From positions 434,001 through 498,000 of the forward strand of contig JAEHOE010000040.1 in the NCBI GenBank assembly GCA_016858145.1: a stretch of 64,000 nucleotides of DNA. Reading direction: 5' to 3'. The notes under the pieces are model-generated. The model worked only from the letters and a program-made list of their open reading frames with translations. It made no database searches and was not told the origin of the DNA. The DNA comes from Edaphochlamys debaryana (Eukaryota; Chlorophyta; Chlorophyceae; Chlamydomonadales). The position numbers and the translations under genes were made by a program. The number at the start of each line of letters is the position of its first letter. The first letter of the stretch is position 1. Shown here piece by piece: positions 11,924-22,326 of this stretch.

Positions 11924-12411
11924 TGCTGCTGTCTACAGGCACGCAGCTTAGACTAGAGTGCCATACAAGGCAAACTGTCGGCAGGGTGGCCAGCTGTTGC
12001 AGCGACTGAACGTATCGGCAGCCACAGTTCTAGCTCTAGCGCAGTATGGATGGTTGGACAGCAGAGGCCGTTTGAGCGTGAAGTGCTGCGTGTACTGTGT
12101 GTTGCGGTGGAGTCTGAGTGCAGCGAACCGGTACAGACTCGGGACACGACCTTGATGTTCGCTTACAACTTCTTTGCAGTCCAACCAGACACCAATGTAC
12201 ATAGCACAGCGCGCCTTCACGGCGGGCCAGTCACGTTTGCAGTTCCCCGCGTACTATCTTGCCAGAGCACCACCCGGTGAGACCCTTCCCAGTCCTTCCC
12301 CGCCACCCCGCGCTGTCCCGTCCGCCCGGCCTCCGCCTTGGCCCCCCGTCCACCCGTTCGCCAACCCCAGCCGCTCGCTCTTCCGAGCCCTACGTCACAA
12401 GTCCGCTCCGC
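11924..12411. other. intergenic: promoter of one minus-strand gene, 3' UTR of the next
   Basis: The region separates the coiled-coil gene (start 11923) from the plastid gene (stop 12412), both on the minus strand. It holds the TGTAA motif at 12163-12167 and otherwise shows no gene. The part from about 11924 to 12150 is less GC-rich than its surroundings, as expected for a promoter. Confidence 0.4.
12163..12167 (-). terminator. candidate polyadenylation motif of the plastid coiled-coil gene
   Basis: TGTAA on the minus strand, about 245 bases past the stop at 12412. It is the first such motif downstream of that gene. Confidence 0.45.
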
Positions 12412-14769
12412 TTATTGGAGGCCGGTGGCCTTCTCCAGGTACCTGCGGCCGAGGAGGGAGCGCTCAGCGACCTGGTCGGAACCAGGCAGATCCCTCACCC
12501 ATAAACCCCTTCCATTCGCGAGTCCAAGCGCAATCCATGCACCACCGACCGCACCCCTCCTGCCCAGACGCCTGAAGCTCCCCCCATGCTAGCCTTCTCT
12601 TCCCACATCGACGTACGCGTCATCACCCCCCGTGCCCCTCCCCCCCCCCACACCCCTCACCTGTCGACCTTCTCCGCGACCTCATCGGTGGCATCCTTAG
12701 CCGCCTTCTCCACCTGGGGGTGGGGGTGGGGGTGGGGGTGGGGGTCAGGGGGTGAGGGGACAGGGGTGGAGAGGTAGGCAGGCGTTGAACGCCGCTGACC
12801 GGGAGGGTGGAGGGCTGGTTCGACCGGCGGCCGGCGGCCGTCGACCGTGCACCCCATCCCGCGGACTGCGCACCCGGCCCTCTGGTCGTCACGCAAGCAC
12901 CCCGGTTCTTCGCTTCCCCCCTCTCCCGCTTACGTCCCCCTCTTACACTCCCTTCCACCACCCCCATCATCCGGGCTCGCTGGCTGCCGCTCCTTCTCTC
13001 CCTCCGCTCTCCAACACCCCGAACATCTCCCCCTCTCCCCCCCAGCCACCCATCCACCCCCCCACCTGCTGCTTGTCCGAGATGGCCTTGGCCTTGGCCA
13101 GCATCTCGGCCCGGTCCAGCCGCGAGCCCAGCTGCGCCGCCGCCTTGCGCACCGCCTCCTGCTTGCCCTCCAGCACCTCGGTGTTGGCGCGGAGGGACTT
13201 GGCCAGGGCCTGGTCCTGGGGGGGGGGAGAAGAAGGGGGGGAGGGGCAGAGGGAGGGGGGAGGGTCGGAGGCGCGAGACTCGGCTGAGAAGCCAAACTCC
13301 GTGCATTCCGGGCCCCCCAGGGACTCGGTTGCTGGCGCCTCTGTGGATGCGGAGGCCGTTGGGGAGGTTCCGGTACGCATGAGGAGCCTCTCGCCACTGC
13401 CACGGGCTGCTGACGACGGCCCAATGCGTGACTGTACCGTCACCGCTGCTAAACCTCTGCAGTCCTGTCCCCCCATCCACTCTCCCGCTCTCCCCAACAC
13501 CCCCTCTCTCCCTCTCCCCCCTCACCCCCTGCTTCTCCGCCGCCAGCACGTTGGCGCGCTGCTCCGTCAGCTTCTGCTGCAGGGCAGTCTCCACGGTGGT
13601 CACCTGGGGGAGGGGGGATGTTCGGTGTTTGAGGGGGAATACGAGGGAAGTGTGAGGACGAGGGGCGGGCTGACGGGGCTGTTGAGGCGGCAGTCATGGC
13701 AGGGAGCTGCAGGCTGCCGGTGTGGCGGGGTCCCGGCCCAGCCCCTGCCCCGCCCTGGCCCTGGCCCGGTCCCCCCCACAGGCCCCGCTCGCACCTGAGC
13801 CTCAACGGCCTTGCGCCTTGGGGTTGGGGGCAGGGGGTTGAGGGGAGGATGGAAGGGCGTAAGGGGACTGCTTCCTCCTCCTTCCACCCTGCCTGCCGCC
13901 TAACCTGCTGCCCTCCTGTTCCCACACAACCGACGATCTAAGAACTTCCTCTGCCCCAACTTTCTCCAGGCCCCCTTACTCCGCTCCCCCTCCCTTTCTC
14001 GCACTCCCCTCCCCTCCCTCCCTTGATCCCCTGCGCCCCCCCCCCCGCCCCCCTCACTGCGCCAGGATGGCCGCCTTGCGCGCGTTCTCCTCCTGCTGCA
14101 GCATGTACTCGATCTGCCGCTTCTCGCTGGCGATCATCACCTCGCGCTCGACAGCCTCCTCGACCACGGCGGCGGCGTGGGACATGCTGGGGGGGGGCGG
14201 GAGGGGAAGCGGGGGGGGGGCGCGGGGGACAGGCAGAGGGGGGAGGCGGGGGATGCAGTCAGGGAGGAGCAGGCAACGCTCGACGAGGGGTTGGAGAGGT
14301 GCCCTGAAGGCGAGGGACAAGCTTGTTGGCTTGACTGGGCGAGGGACTGCATTGACCAGAGTGCCAGAGGCTGAGTCGAGGGGACAGGACTGGCGCCCGG
14401 ACGTACTCGGGGCAAGGGGATGCGCACGCCAGCATGCCGTCACAAGACGCACCTCGGGCTGCTGAGCAGCATCCCTGCCGTCAGCGCCACAGCCGCGAGA
14501 CCAGCCTGCATTCATCAAGCGTGAGAGACGCCTGTCAGGGCCGGGACGGCCACGGCGTGCTAGCCGAATGCGATGTCGTCGCCGAGCCCCACACCTTGAA
14601 GTCCATGGCGCCCTCGGGCCGAGCATGCACCCTGTGAGATCGTGGCATTTCGTAAGAGCTGGTCATGTCAATTGGGCCCAGATTATGCTTGCACTTACCG
14701 CGTGGAGGGTCGAACCGATTGCCGCTGCCCAGAGCTGGCCACGCGGGGACACCGGCGCGTGAGCTGCAT
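12412..14769 (-). CDS. Small plastid (probably thylakoid-lumen) coiled-coil protein
   Basis: Nine exons join with every phase matching: 14699..14769, 14595..14631, 14453..14505, 14058..14186, 13795..13816, 13526..13603, 13066..13215, 12661..12713 and 12412..12442, for 207 residues. The N-terminus MQLTRRCPRVASSGQRQSVR is rich in Arg/Ser/Thr with no acid, like a chloroplast transit peptide, followed by VHAR, a typical algal processing site. Next comes a hydrophobic stretch, AGLAAVALTAGMLLSSPS, ending SHA-A, which looks like a lumen-transfer signal with an AxA-like cleavage site. The remaining ~145 residues are a charged Ala/Glu/Lys/Gln helix ending YLEKATGLQ. The first donor is a consensus GTAAGT. 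I recognise no family. The plastid location is inferred from the leader, and a single-pass membrane anchor is the alternative. Confidence 0.75.
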
Positions 14770-14893
14770 TCTAGCGTGAGGCGCTGATCGAAGGTGTCGC
14801 GGCAATGAGCTATCGGTTGCAGGTGGCCACGCAAGTGATGCTTGCAAGCGTGTGTCGCGGCTCAGGGTTGCGAAAGGAACTAGGAAGTGGAAT

Positions 14894-14898
14894 TTACA
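14894..14898 (-). terminator. candidate polyadenylation motif of CTU2
   Basis: TGTAA on the minus strand, about 140 bases past the in-family stop at 15034. It leaves only about 125 bases before the start codon of the next minus-strand gene (14769), so the two genes are tightly packed. Confidence 0.4.
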
Positions 14899-15033
14899 GA
14901 GAACAACGGTATCGGTCAAAGGCAGGTTTCAGATGGGCGTATCGAGGCCAAATGCATCCGCCATCCATCTTCCGCCAGCCCAAGGCCCTGCCATCATCCT
15001 GCGCCACACGCACGCCCTAACCCGCGCAGCACC

Positions 15034-18000
15034 TCACAACCCCCCGCCCAGCTCCGCAGGCAGAAGCTCTCGCGTCCGCCTCACCCTCTGTCCCCCCGCC
15101 TCGCCACCCTCACCCGCCCGGCCCGTGCCGTGCGCGCCCGCATCCGACGGCTGGGGCAGGATCTGGGCTCGGCACGAGAAGCAAAACGGAGCTGCCGCCT
15201 CCTCCAGCGCCTCCGCCTCCTCCCCCTCCCCCCTCCCCCTCCCCCTCCCCCTCCCCCTCCCCCTCCCCCACCCCCGCCGCCACCGTGGCCGCCCGGGCCG
15301 CCTCCGCCCTCGCGATCGCCTCCCGCTCTCGCCCGCTCAGAGGCGCCCGGCACAGCATGCAGAGCGGCGGCACGACCAGCCCCCGCCCCGCCCCCACCCC
15401 CAGGCTGCTGCCGCTTGACCCAACCTCGTCCGCGCCCGCTCCTGCTCCCGCCTCCGCCCCGGCCTCCGCCACCGCTTCAGCTCGCCCTCCCACCTCCGCA
15501 ACCCCCGCCTCGGCCTCCGCCACCGTCGCGGCGGCGGCCTGCTTCCGGGCCGCCCCTCGCCGTGGCCTCTCTGAGGGGGCGGGTGGCGGCCCCCCGCGGC
15601 CCATGGCCTCTGGGGCGTTGAAGGGGAAGGGCTGCAGCGCTGTGGCGGTGCGGAGGACCGTGAACACGGTGGACGGCACGTTGGCCTGAGGGGGGGGGGT
15701 AGTAAGGGGGTTAGGTCGGGGGAGGGTCGGGGGCAGGATGGGGGAGGTAGTGCCAGGTGGGAGAGGGTGGACAGGGAAGGGAAGGGGAGGGAAGGGAAGG
15801 GTTGGTGGGTGAGGCTCCGGGCGAAGAGGCGGACGGAAGCGGACCGCGGGGGAAGCAGCGGGCCGGACGAAGGGGCTGGCCGGGGGATGGGGAGTGGACG
15901 GGAGCAACCCGCCCCTGGACCCAATGCGCCCAAGACCGGTTGCATCCCAGCACCTGCATATCCAGTAGGGGGCGCGGTTGGTGCATGCTCTGACCCCAGC
16001 GACCGTCGGCCCCTGCTCTCATGCTAGGCAGACTGTGTACAGCTCCTAGCTGTCATGCCAGCTGGGCTGAACGGCTGGGAGCGGCTGAATGGAGATACAA
16101 AGCGTTAATGCGCACCCGGCAGCAACCGGTGCCCTTGCCCTCGTCTGCAACTGTCGAAGTTGCTCCGTCTATTGAAGCCATGGCGCTGCGTCAGAGCGGC
16201 CCAGCCGCCCACAGGAGCTGGCCAAGCCCCGCCCGCGGAGACGTCGTCACAAAACCTTGTCTGCCTCCACCCCAGCCAACGCCGTCACCCCCCGCACCCC
16301 AGCCACCCCCACCTCCACCCCCAAACCCACCCCCAACCCCACCCCCGCACCCACCTGCACGCTCTCGATGAACTCCCCCGCCAGCAGGTTGATTGAGCGG
16401 CAGCTGGCGGGCGGCGCGGGGAGGGTGGCGGGGCGCAGGCCGCGGAGGAGGCACACGAAGGCCGCCTCCTTGGCCGTCACCTGGGGGGAGGCGTGGGTTG
16501 GGCGGGTGGGGGGGGAGGGAGGGGGCGGCACCACCCGGGCTTGAGGACCTTGAGGCCCATCAGAGCGGGCCCCACCCTGCCCCGCCCTGCTACCCCCCTG
16601 CCGGCCCAGCAGCCTGCGCCTCCTCCCAGGCTCCAATAGCCGTCCTGGCGCCTCGTTAGCCCAGCCCCCCACCCCCCACTCCCCCGCCCCACCTCGCGCA
16701 TGGGGTAGATCAGCGGCGGCTGCCCCCCCCCCGCCCCCCGTGCGTCCACCAGCTGGATGTCCCCCGCCAGGGCGTAGCCGCGGCCCTGGGGGGGAGGGGA
16801 GGGGGGAGGGCGTGCTTCAGCTACCGGTACGTGGAGCTAAGCAACATTCGGTTTACGAACGGCCAGCTCGCGCCGGATAGGGGACCTGCCCCACCATCCA
16901 CCCATGTGCATACCTTCCGCAACGGGCCGCCACAGGTACGGTACGCCACCCCGCTACCACTGCCACCTTCTTGCCCCCCACCCTCCCTGTCTGCCGCTCC
17001 TCCTCTCCTTCCGCTCTCCAGTGTATCAGGTAAATCATCCCCACCCTCCCCCCCACCCCCTCTCCCGCGACAGCCCCCACCTTGGCCGTGTCCGCCACGA
17101 CCCGTGCCGCCAGCGCCGACGTGGTGTCCCCCCGCAGCAGGCAGCAGGCGCCCAGGGCGGCGGCGCTGCGGCCCAGCAGCAGCGCCCGCAGCGCCCGGAC
17201 CAGGTCCTCGCGGCCCGTGGGGTCGCGCACGGACTGGGCGGAGGGCGGGGCGAGGGGCGAGGGGGCGAGGGGCGAGGGGCGAGGGGCGAGGGGCGAGGGG
17301 CGAGGGTTGGGACCTCCTGCGTTGACACCCGGGGCACGCGAACGCCTTGCCTTGCTGCAACACCCCCTCGGCACCCTTGCGCCCAGTTCCCCCCCCCCAC
17401 ACCCCACACCCCACCTGCAGGAGCGCCCTCAGCCGCTCCTCCCGCTCCGCCGCACCACTGGAGCCGACATCGGGGTCGGCCCCTGCCGCGATCCCACCCC
17501 CGCCCCTCCCTCCTTCCTCAGCGCCAGACCGGCAGCCCTCGGCAGCGGAGCCCCGCCCCTGCGCCGCCGCCGGCTCGGCCCCGGCCCCGCCTGCCCCCAG
17601 CCCGAGCCTCGCCACCAGCCCCGCCGCATCCCCCGCAGCAGCCGCTGCTGCAGTCGCGGCTGGCCCTGCACCCGCGGCTGCCGCGTCCGCGGCTGCTGCG
17701 TCCGAGCGCAGTGGGGCCTGAGCCGGTGCGGTTGTCGGGACCGGGGCGGGGGCGGGGGCGGGGGTGTGGGGGGGCAGGAACACGTCCGCCAGGGGGACCA
17801 CGTGGACGGAGGCCGCGGGGTGTACGGCGCCGGCGGCGGCCGCCAGCGCGCGCACCTCCGCCACGTGGGCGGCCGCCGCCGCCGGGCTGATGCCGTACGC
17901 GGCTGACTCATCGATGTGGATCACGGACAGGTCGAACTCGATCTGGGGTCACGGGGGCGCGAAAAGATCATCATTGGATAATAGCTATAGAATTCCAGGG

Positions 18001-19278
18001 AATAGGTCCTCCACGTTCCGCTTCAGCCTGCGGAGACTGCCCTCTCTCATCTGCGTTGTAACGTGCAGGCATCGTGTGCGGGAGCAGGGATTAAAAGCAA
18101 AATGCAGCTTGGAGTGCACGAGGGCACTCAAGGGTGCCGGGCACCAGTCATAGGGCAGCCATGGCATCGCGCATCGGGGGCCGGGGCGAGCGGCAGGGGT
18201 GTGGTCTCACGCACCTTGCCCCTCTCCTTGCGGGGTGTGGCTGCGTCCTTTCGCATGGGCAGCACGCACAGGAGCAGCGCGGCGGAGGAGCAGCCTGGGG
18301 GCGGCGTCGGGGGTGGGGATTGGGGCGTTCAGGGCATGGAATTTGGGGCGAGGTCGAGGGTCGCCGTTCGGCGGGTAGGGCCCTGGCGCGCACACAGCGT
18401 CCACAAAGCCACCGGCTGCGCAGGTGCGGTCTGGGCGTTGGCTCATCAGCGCGGAGGAGCACGTCAGGGCCCGAGCCACCGCCCCTCCCCTGCCCCTCTC
18501 CGGACTAGACTCCCCTGCCCCCCCCCCCCCCTGTGACTAAGCCCAGCCCCTCAAGGCCCGCCCCGCGCACCTCCCGAGAAGGCGAGCGCCACGTGGTCCC
18601 GGGGCTGCAGCAGCTTGGCAGACTTGATGCCGCGGACCTGTGGGGGGCGGTAGGGCCTGATCGTTGAGGCGAAGTATGTGAAAGCAGCGGCGGGGTGGTG
18701 TAGGGGTGAAGGATAGGGGTGGAGGTAGGAGCGTGAAAGGAAGGGGCCGGAGGACGGGGGATGAGGGAGAGACACGGGCTGCGGTGGGGCGGCGGAGAGG
18801 CAGCCAAGGGAGCCCCCTAGAAGAGGACCAGGAAGGGGGTGGGAGGCGCTCACCTTTCCGGACACACTGGTCTCCAGGCAGGACTGGCAGAGCGGCTCGC
18901 GGAGACGAACCATGACCTGGCGGGGGCGGGCCCACGGGATGCCAAAATGTGTTGGTGCGAGCCCTAGCCCAGTCTGGCCTTCCCCGCGAGCGCATCTGTA
19001 TACTGGCTGCCCGTGTGACTCACCTTGGCAGGGGCGGTCCGGCATTTCATGCAGGTCGCCGAGCCGCTTCCGGCCATCGCGACTGCCGGGGCCCACGAGC
19101 CCGCCCTGGGCTCTCCCGGCTGGGCCGGCGCGCTGCCGCTACATGTTGATTTGGTGCCGTTTTGGCAAGCGCCCGCGCCATTTGTGCAGCCGGGTTGCAC
19201 ACATGCTCGCGACTCGGCGGCTTGTTTGGCCTCTGCCTCGAGGGCCGCAAGCTCTTCTTCTGTTATACCACAACTCAT
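15034..19278 (-). CDS. CTU2: Cytoplasmic tRNA 2-thiolation protein 2 (CTU2/NCS2), with a frameshift
   Basis: CTU2 partners CTU1 in the URM1 pathway that makes the 2-thiouridine at U34 of cytosolic tRNAs. Nine exons fit: 19024..19278, 18854..18916, 18571..18637, 18215..18294, 17415..17942, 17081..17233, 16693..16785, 16355..16480 and 15034..15685. Seen: CMKC plus CQSC near residues 76-98, the degenerate PP-loop AFSGGCSSAALLL, IHIDESAAYGI, SVRDPTGREDLVRALRALLL, LIYPMRE, SINLLAGEFIESVQ, then C-terminal CMLCRAPLS and CFSCRAQILP. Exon 17415-17942 holds a ~110-residue Ala/Pro-rich insert, accounting for ~671 residues against about 515 in human CTU2. Anomaly: the CMLC and CFSC frames differ by one base. 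The cause appears to be a six-base C run at 15228-15233 in a tract of five-base runs. Read literally, the frame stops at 15110 without the last Cys pair. An in-frame ATG at 19326 is an alternative start. Confidence 0.9.
15221..15269. repeat. (GGGGGA)n hexamer tract inside CTU2 coding sequence
   Basis: On the minus strand this is a run of GGGGGA hexamers coding Glu-Gly repeats. Whole-hexamer gain or loss keeps the frame. One unit (15228-15233) has six G instead of five, and this one base accounts for the CTU2 frame change. Confidence 0.85.
15937..16255 (-). pseudogene. Fragment of the SBP gene (promoter, exon 1, intron 1) inside a CTU2 intron
   Basis: This 319-base stretch lies in the CTU2 intron between exons 16355..16480 and 15034..15685. 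It matches 26395-26784 over its whole length, with two deletions of about 30 and 25 bases and scattered substitutions. It contains a copy of the SBP gene's first coding exon (MASIDGATSTVADEG then KGTGCCR) with ATG and GT donor intact. It also has most of intron 1, the acceptor, and only the first ~16 bases of exon 2 before similarity stops. The sequence upstream of the ATG is copied too. Orientation is the same as both genes. It cannot encode a zinc finger by itself, hence pseudogene, but see the findings for a possible chimeric transcript. Confidence 0.85.
17250..17307. repeat. GAGGGGC simple-sequence repeat in a CTU2 intron
   Basis: A run of GCGAGGG-type heptamers lies just upstream (on the minus strand, downstream of the donor) of the exon 17081..17233 acceptor region. 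It is a C-rich minisatellite on the transcribed strand. No other feature is seen in this intron. Confidence 0.6.
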
Positions 19279-20835
19279 TGTGCTGAGGATATTACGCCGG
19301 GCTGCGGCGCGGTAGCTTGTGGGCATCGGCGCGCGCGCCTTCGTCGTGGCACGAACCCAAAGCCGCTGCGGCAGCGGCTGTCGCGACCCTCCCCCCAGCC
19401 CCTCGCCCCAGCCCCTCGCCCCAGCCCCTCGCCCCAGCCCCCCTGCGAGCCCCAGCGTTGAGGCCCCCTCGCGCTCTTACACCCTCGCGACGACCTTCTC
19501 ACTGAGGCTCGCGTGCTTCGCTCAAAGGCCGCGATGGTCTCACCTGAGCTCTCCCCGGACACCAGGGATGCCACAGCCGGCTCCTTCCCACCGTGCAGCC
19601 CTCCACTGCCCGCGTCGGCGCCCAGGGTCGTGCCGTGGGCTGTCCGTCCAGGTCAGCCCTCCCTTCACCTTCTCGTCTCGCACCCTCTCGTCTAACCGCC
19701 CAAGACCATACGGTAATACGCGCGCGCGGTCTTCTCCCACCTCACTCTTCTTTCCTGCTTTGCCACGGCCGTGAGGTGACTGGCGGTCCGGAGCCAAGCG
19801 TGCCATCGTGCTCTGCGCTGCATTGCGCTTTGCTTTAACCCTCTCGTCTGGTCGTGTGGGCTTCAGCGCTCAGTCCTACGAGAGCTCAGATGTATGGGGC
19901 CCGGACCGTCCGGTGAGTTGACGGGCAACGTATGCCAAAATGCTCAGTCCCCGCCTAGATGCCTATGCGGACACACCATGTGAGATGGCCACCGTCGAAA
20001 CCTGGAAGGTTACTTCGCGGCTTGTGTACGGCATCCTCGTCCATCCGGACGAAGAGGCGGGCCGGGCGCCCGGGCACACCCCTGACGCGAGGGATTGTTA
20101 CAACCACTCCCTGCTGCCCCCGCGCAGACGCCACTCAGGCCGAAGCCGAGGGGAGCCGGGCATGACCCAGAGGCTTACAATTCCTCCGGTCCTCAGCAAG
20201 TCTCTCTGATTGGAGCTGGCCGTCCAGCACAGGCGTGGCTTTCTCATCTCAGAACATGCAATTCTCCGCCGGCAAGGTTTTGAGTGGTCGTGCCCAAACC
20301 GCCTGCCGGACCCATGCCTTGAGCAGTGACTTCAGTCCTAGGCAGGCTGACACGCAGCCCGCACACCGCAAACTTCCCTACATGGCGCCAACGCCCCTCC
20401 TCCTCAACCCTCGCCTTCCCGACACTCAGCGCCCAACAAGCGGCGCCTCACTCCTCCAGTCAGTCACCACGCAAACACCTGCAAGACCAGGCAATTGGGT
20501 TTCGTTCGAAGCGCTTTCGATTGTTAAGCAACGCTTCGATTGCAAAGCAAAGTGAACTCAGCAAAAGACACGCTCGCGCCGCACAACAGCAATGGGGGCG
20601 GCCCTTAGCAACGGCAAAGCTAAATAGACGCACATGACGGGGACAGCCCTGGCACGGAGGCCTCCGGCCACATGGCGGGGCGATGTCCCCAGGGCACACA
20701 CTAGAGTGGCGCGTGCTGATTGGATGCCCGCATGATCACTCTTAGACTACGTCAACACATGAAAGGACCTCAAGCGAGGTGCCAGGAGCGGCTCCGGGGC
20801 TTCAACTGACCGCCCCCGCCGAAAAAGGCTTGAAG
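19279..20835. other. intergenic region, no gene recognised
   Basis: The left part should hold the CTU2 promoter and 5' UTR (an alternative start is at 19326). The right part should be the 3' UTR of the small membrane-protein gene that stops at 20836. Minus-strand TGTAA motifs lie at 20175-20179 and 20098-20102. A 15-base tandem repeat (CCCCAGCCCCTCGCC type) occupies about 19390-19440. The open frames here lack convincing composition or splice sites. Confidence 0.4.
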
Positions 20836-22186
20836 CTAGTCTTGGTGGTTGGGAGCATCGTTCCCGCTTAACGCAATGAAGAGAGACAAGATTCCGCCCA
20901 CTGCCATACAATTTCCAGCAATTCGGAGAAGCGAGAATACGAAGCGTGAGAGGCCCAGCAGCCCCTGCCTTGGCAGCAAGCTCTCGCACAGGCAGCGCCC
21001 CGACAGCCACAAACAGCCCCATACCATCCCAGCAATAGCTCCCAGGGTCCAGGTAACCTCACGTCTGGAACACCGCATGGAGACAGTACCCGGTACGGCA
21101 CCCGGGTAGCTTGGGGCCGGTTTGGGTGCCCAGCAAGGTGGCGGAGGCCCGCCCTACAAAACCTCGGGCCCGCGGTGCACGCATCAAACACGGGTGGCAG
21201 GGGTGGGAGGGTTGATAAGCCGAGCCCCGTTCCCATCACCGCGGCCCTCGCCCTAGGATCTGACCTGCATCACGTTCGGCCTGGCGCCTCTAGCATCAAA
21301 CAAAGGTGGGTATTTAGCGGCCAAGCCGCACCGCAACACCCGAAAGCACGCGCACACGAACGAGGGCAGACGTTTAAGACCGCGCTGAAATCAGCCCAGG
21401 CACAGAGCTCAAGCCAGCACGGATCAGAGAATGTGTAGAATTGGTTGCGGCCACGCCCAAACCTGCCGGGGCGTGCGCTACGCATCAACCTCCTGATCCT
21501 AATCGGTGAACTCACGGCGCTAAGCAAAGCAGCAAAGCATGCGTTAAATGAGGGGTTTCCCTTTCCTTCACACTACCCTCAAACCCACACCGGCGCCTTC
21601 CTGCAGAGGCCCTTTTCCCCACAACCATGGATGGCTCTGCCAGGTGGCATAATCGAAAGACAGCAAGCTATGTGAGAACATGCCTCCGCCACATAGCCAG
21701 CCCAGCCCAACCCAAAGCCCAAGCAAACCCAAACCCAAAGCCCCAAGCCCCCGCCTCAAGTCCCAACCCCAACCTGTAATGACATGGGCAGGTTGAGGAC
21801 GTGGATAAAGAGCACACCCATCGCAAAACCCAGCACCGCTTCTTGAGACCACCGTCCTATTCCATCCAGCGAGGCCCAGGCGCACCAGGCTCGCTGTCAA
21901 ATCCCCCGACCCCCGCTTGCCAAGAGCAAGGTTACTTCCCAACGTGATGCGCCATCCACCGATCTTGTTGTTGCTTATACCAGGACCGGCGCCAAGCCAA
22001 AGCACATCTCCTTGGGTTGATGCTCCGAACTGGGACCCCCCTCCTCCCGCCATGCATGGAGCGTGTTCTTCTTTCCACTTGCTCCTACTTGCTCGTCCGC
22101 CTCCCCACGTGATTAACCGCCACCAGCGGGGCCCGCAGCACGACGCAAGGCACCCACCGCCCAAACTGTACCCCTTTTAGTCGCAT
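20836..22186 (-). CDS. Small multi-pass membrane protein, weakly TMEM135-like
   Basis: Six exons join in phase: 22158..22186, 21981..22029, 21774..21893, 21577..21636, 21274..21384 and 20836..21057, for 196 residues. It starts MRLKGVQFG and ends SGNDAPNHQD. Hydrophobic segments: VLGFAMGVLFIHVLNLPMS, TWTLGAIAGMVWGCLWLSG, and a longer one ending NCMAVGGILSLFIALSG. The stretch LKRLPSFVCACFRVLRCGL before the second segment has the pattern of TMEM135/peroxisomal membrane proteins (a basic helix with spaced Leu, then a Gly-rich membrane helix). That is only a resemblance. Exons 3 and 6 are strong because of long hydrophobic coding and clean sites. The middle exons are less certain; the donor after 21577 is GTAGTG. 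Function unknown. Confidence 0.5.
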
Positions 22187-22326
22187 CAGCTACAATCTTG
22201 AGCCACCGCATCCCAATGCGTACCGACGCCCAGCACCGCCCTCCAGTCTCCGTGGCGGTTGCCGTTTCCTTCTTAAATACTTCGTCCGTTGCGTTGACGT
22301 CTCCCGATCTCCGGTCACGATATGCC

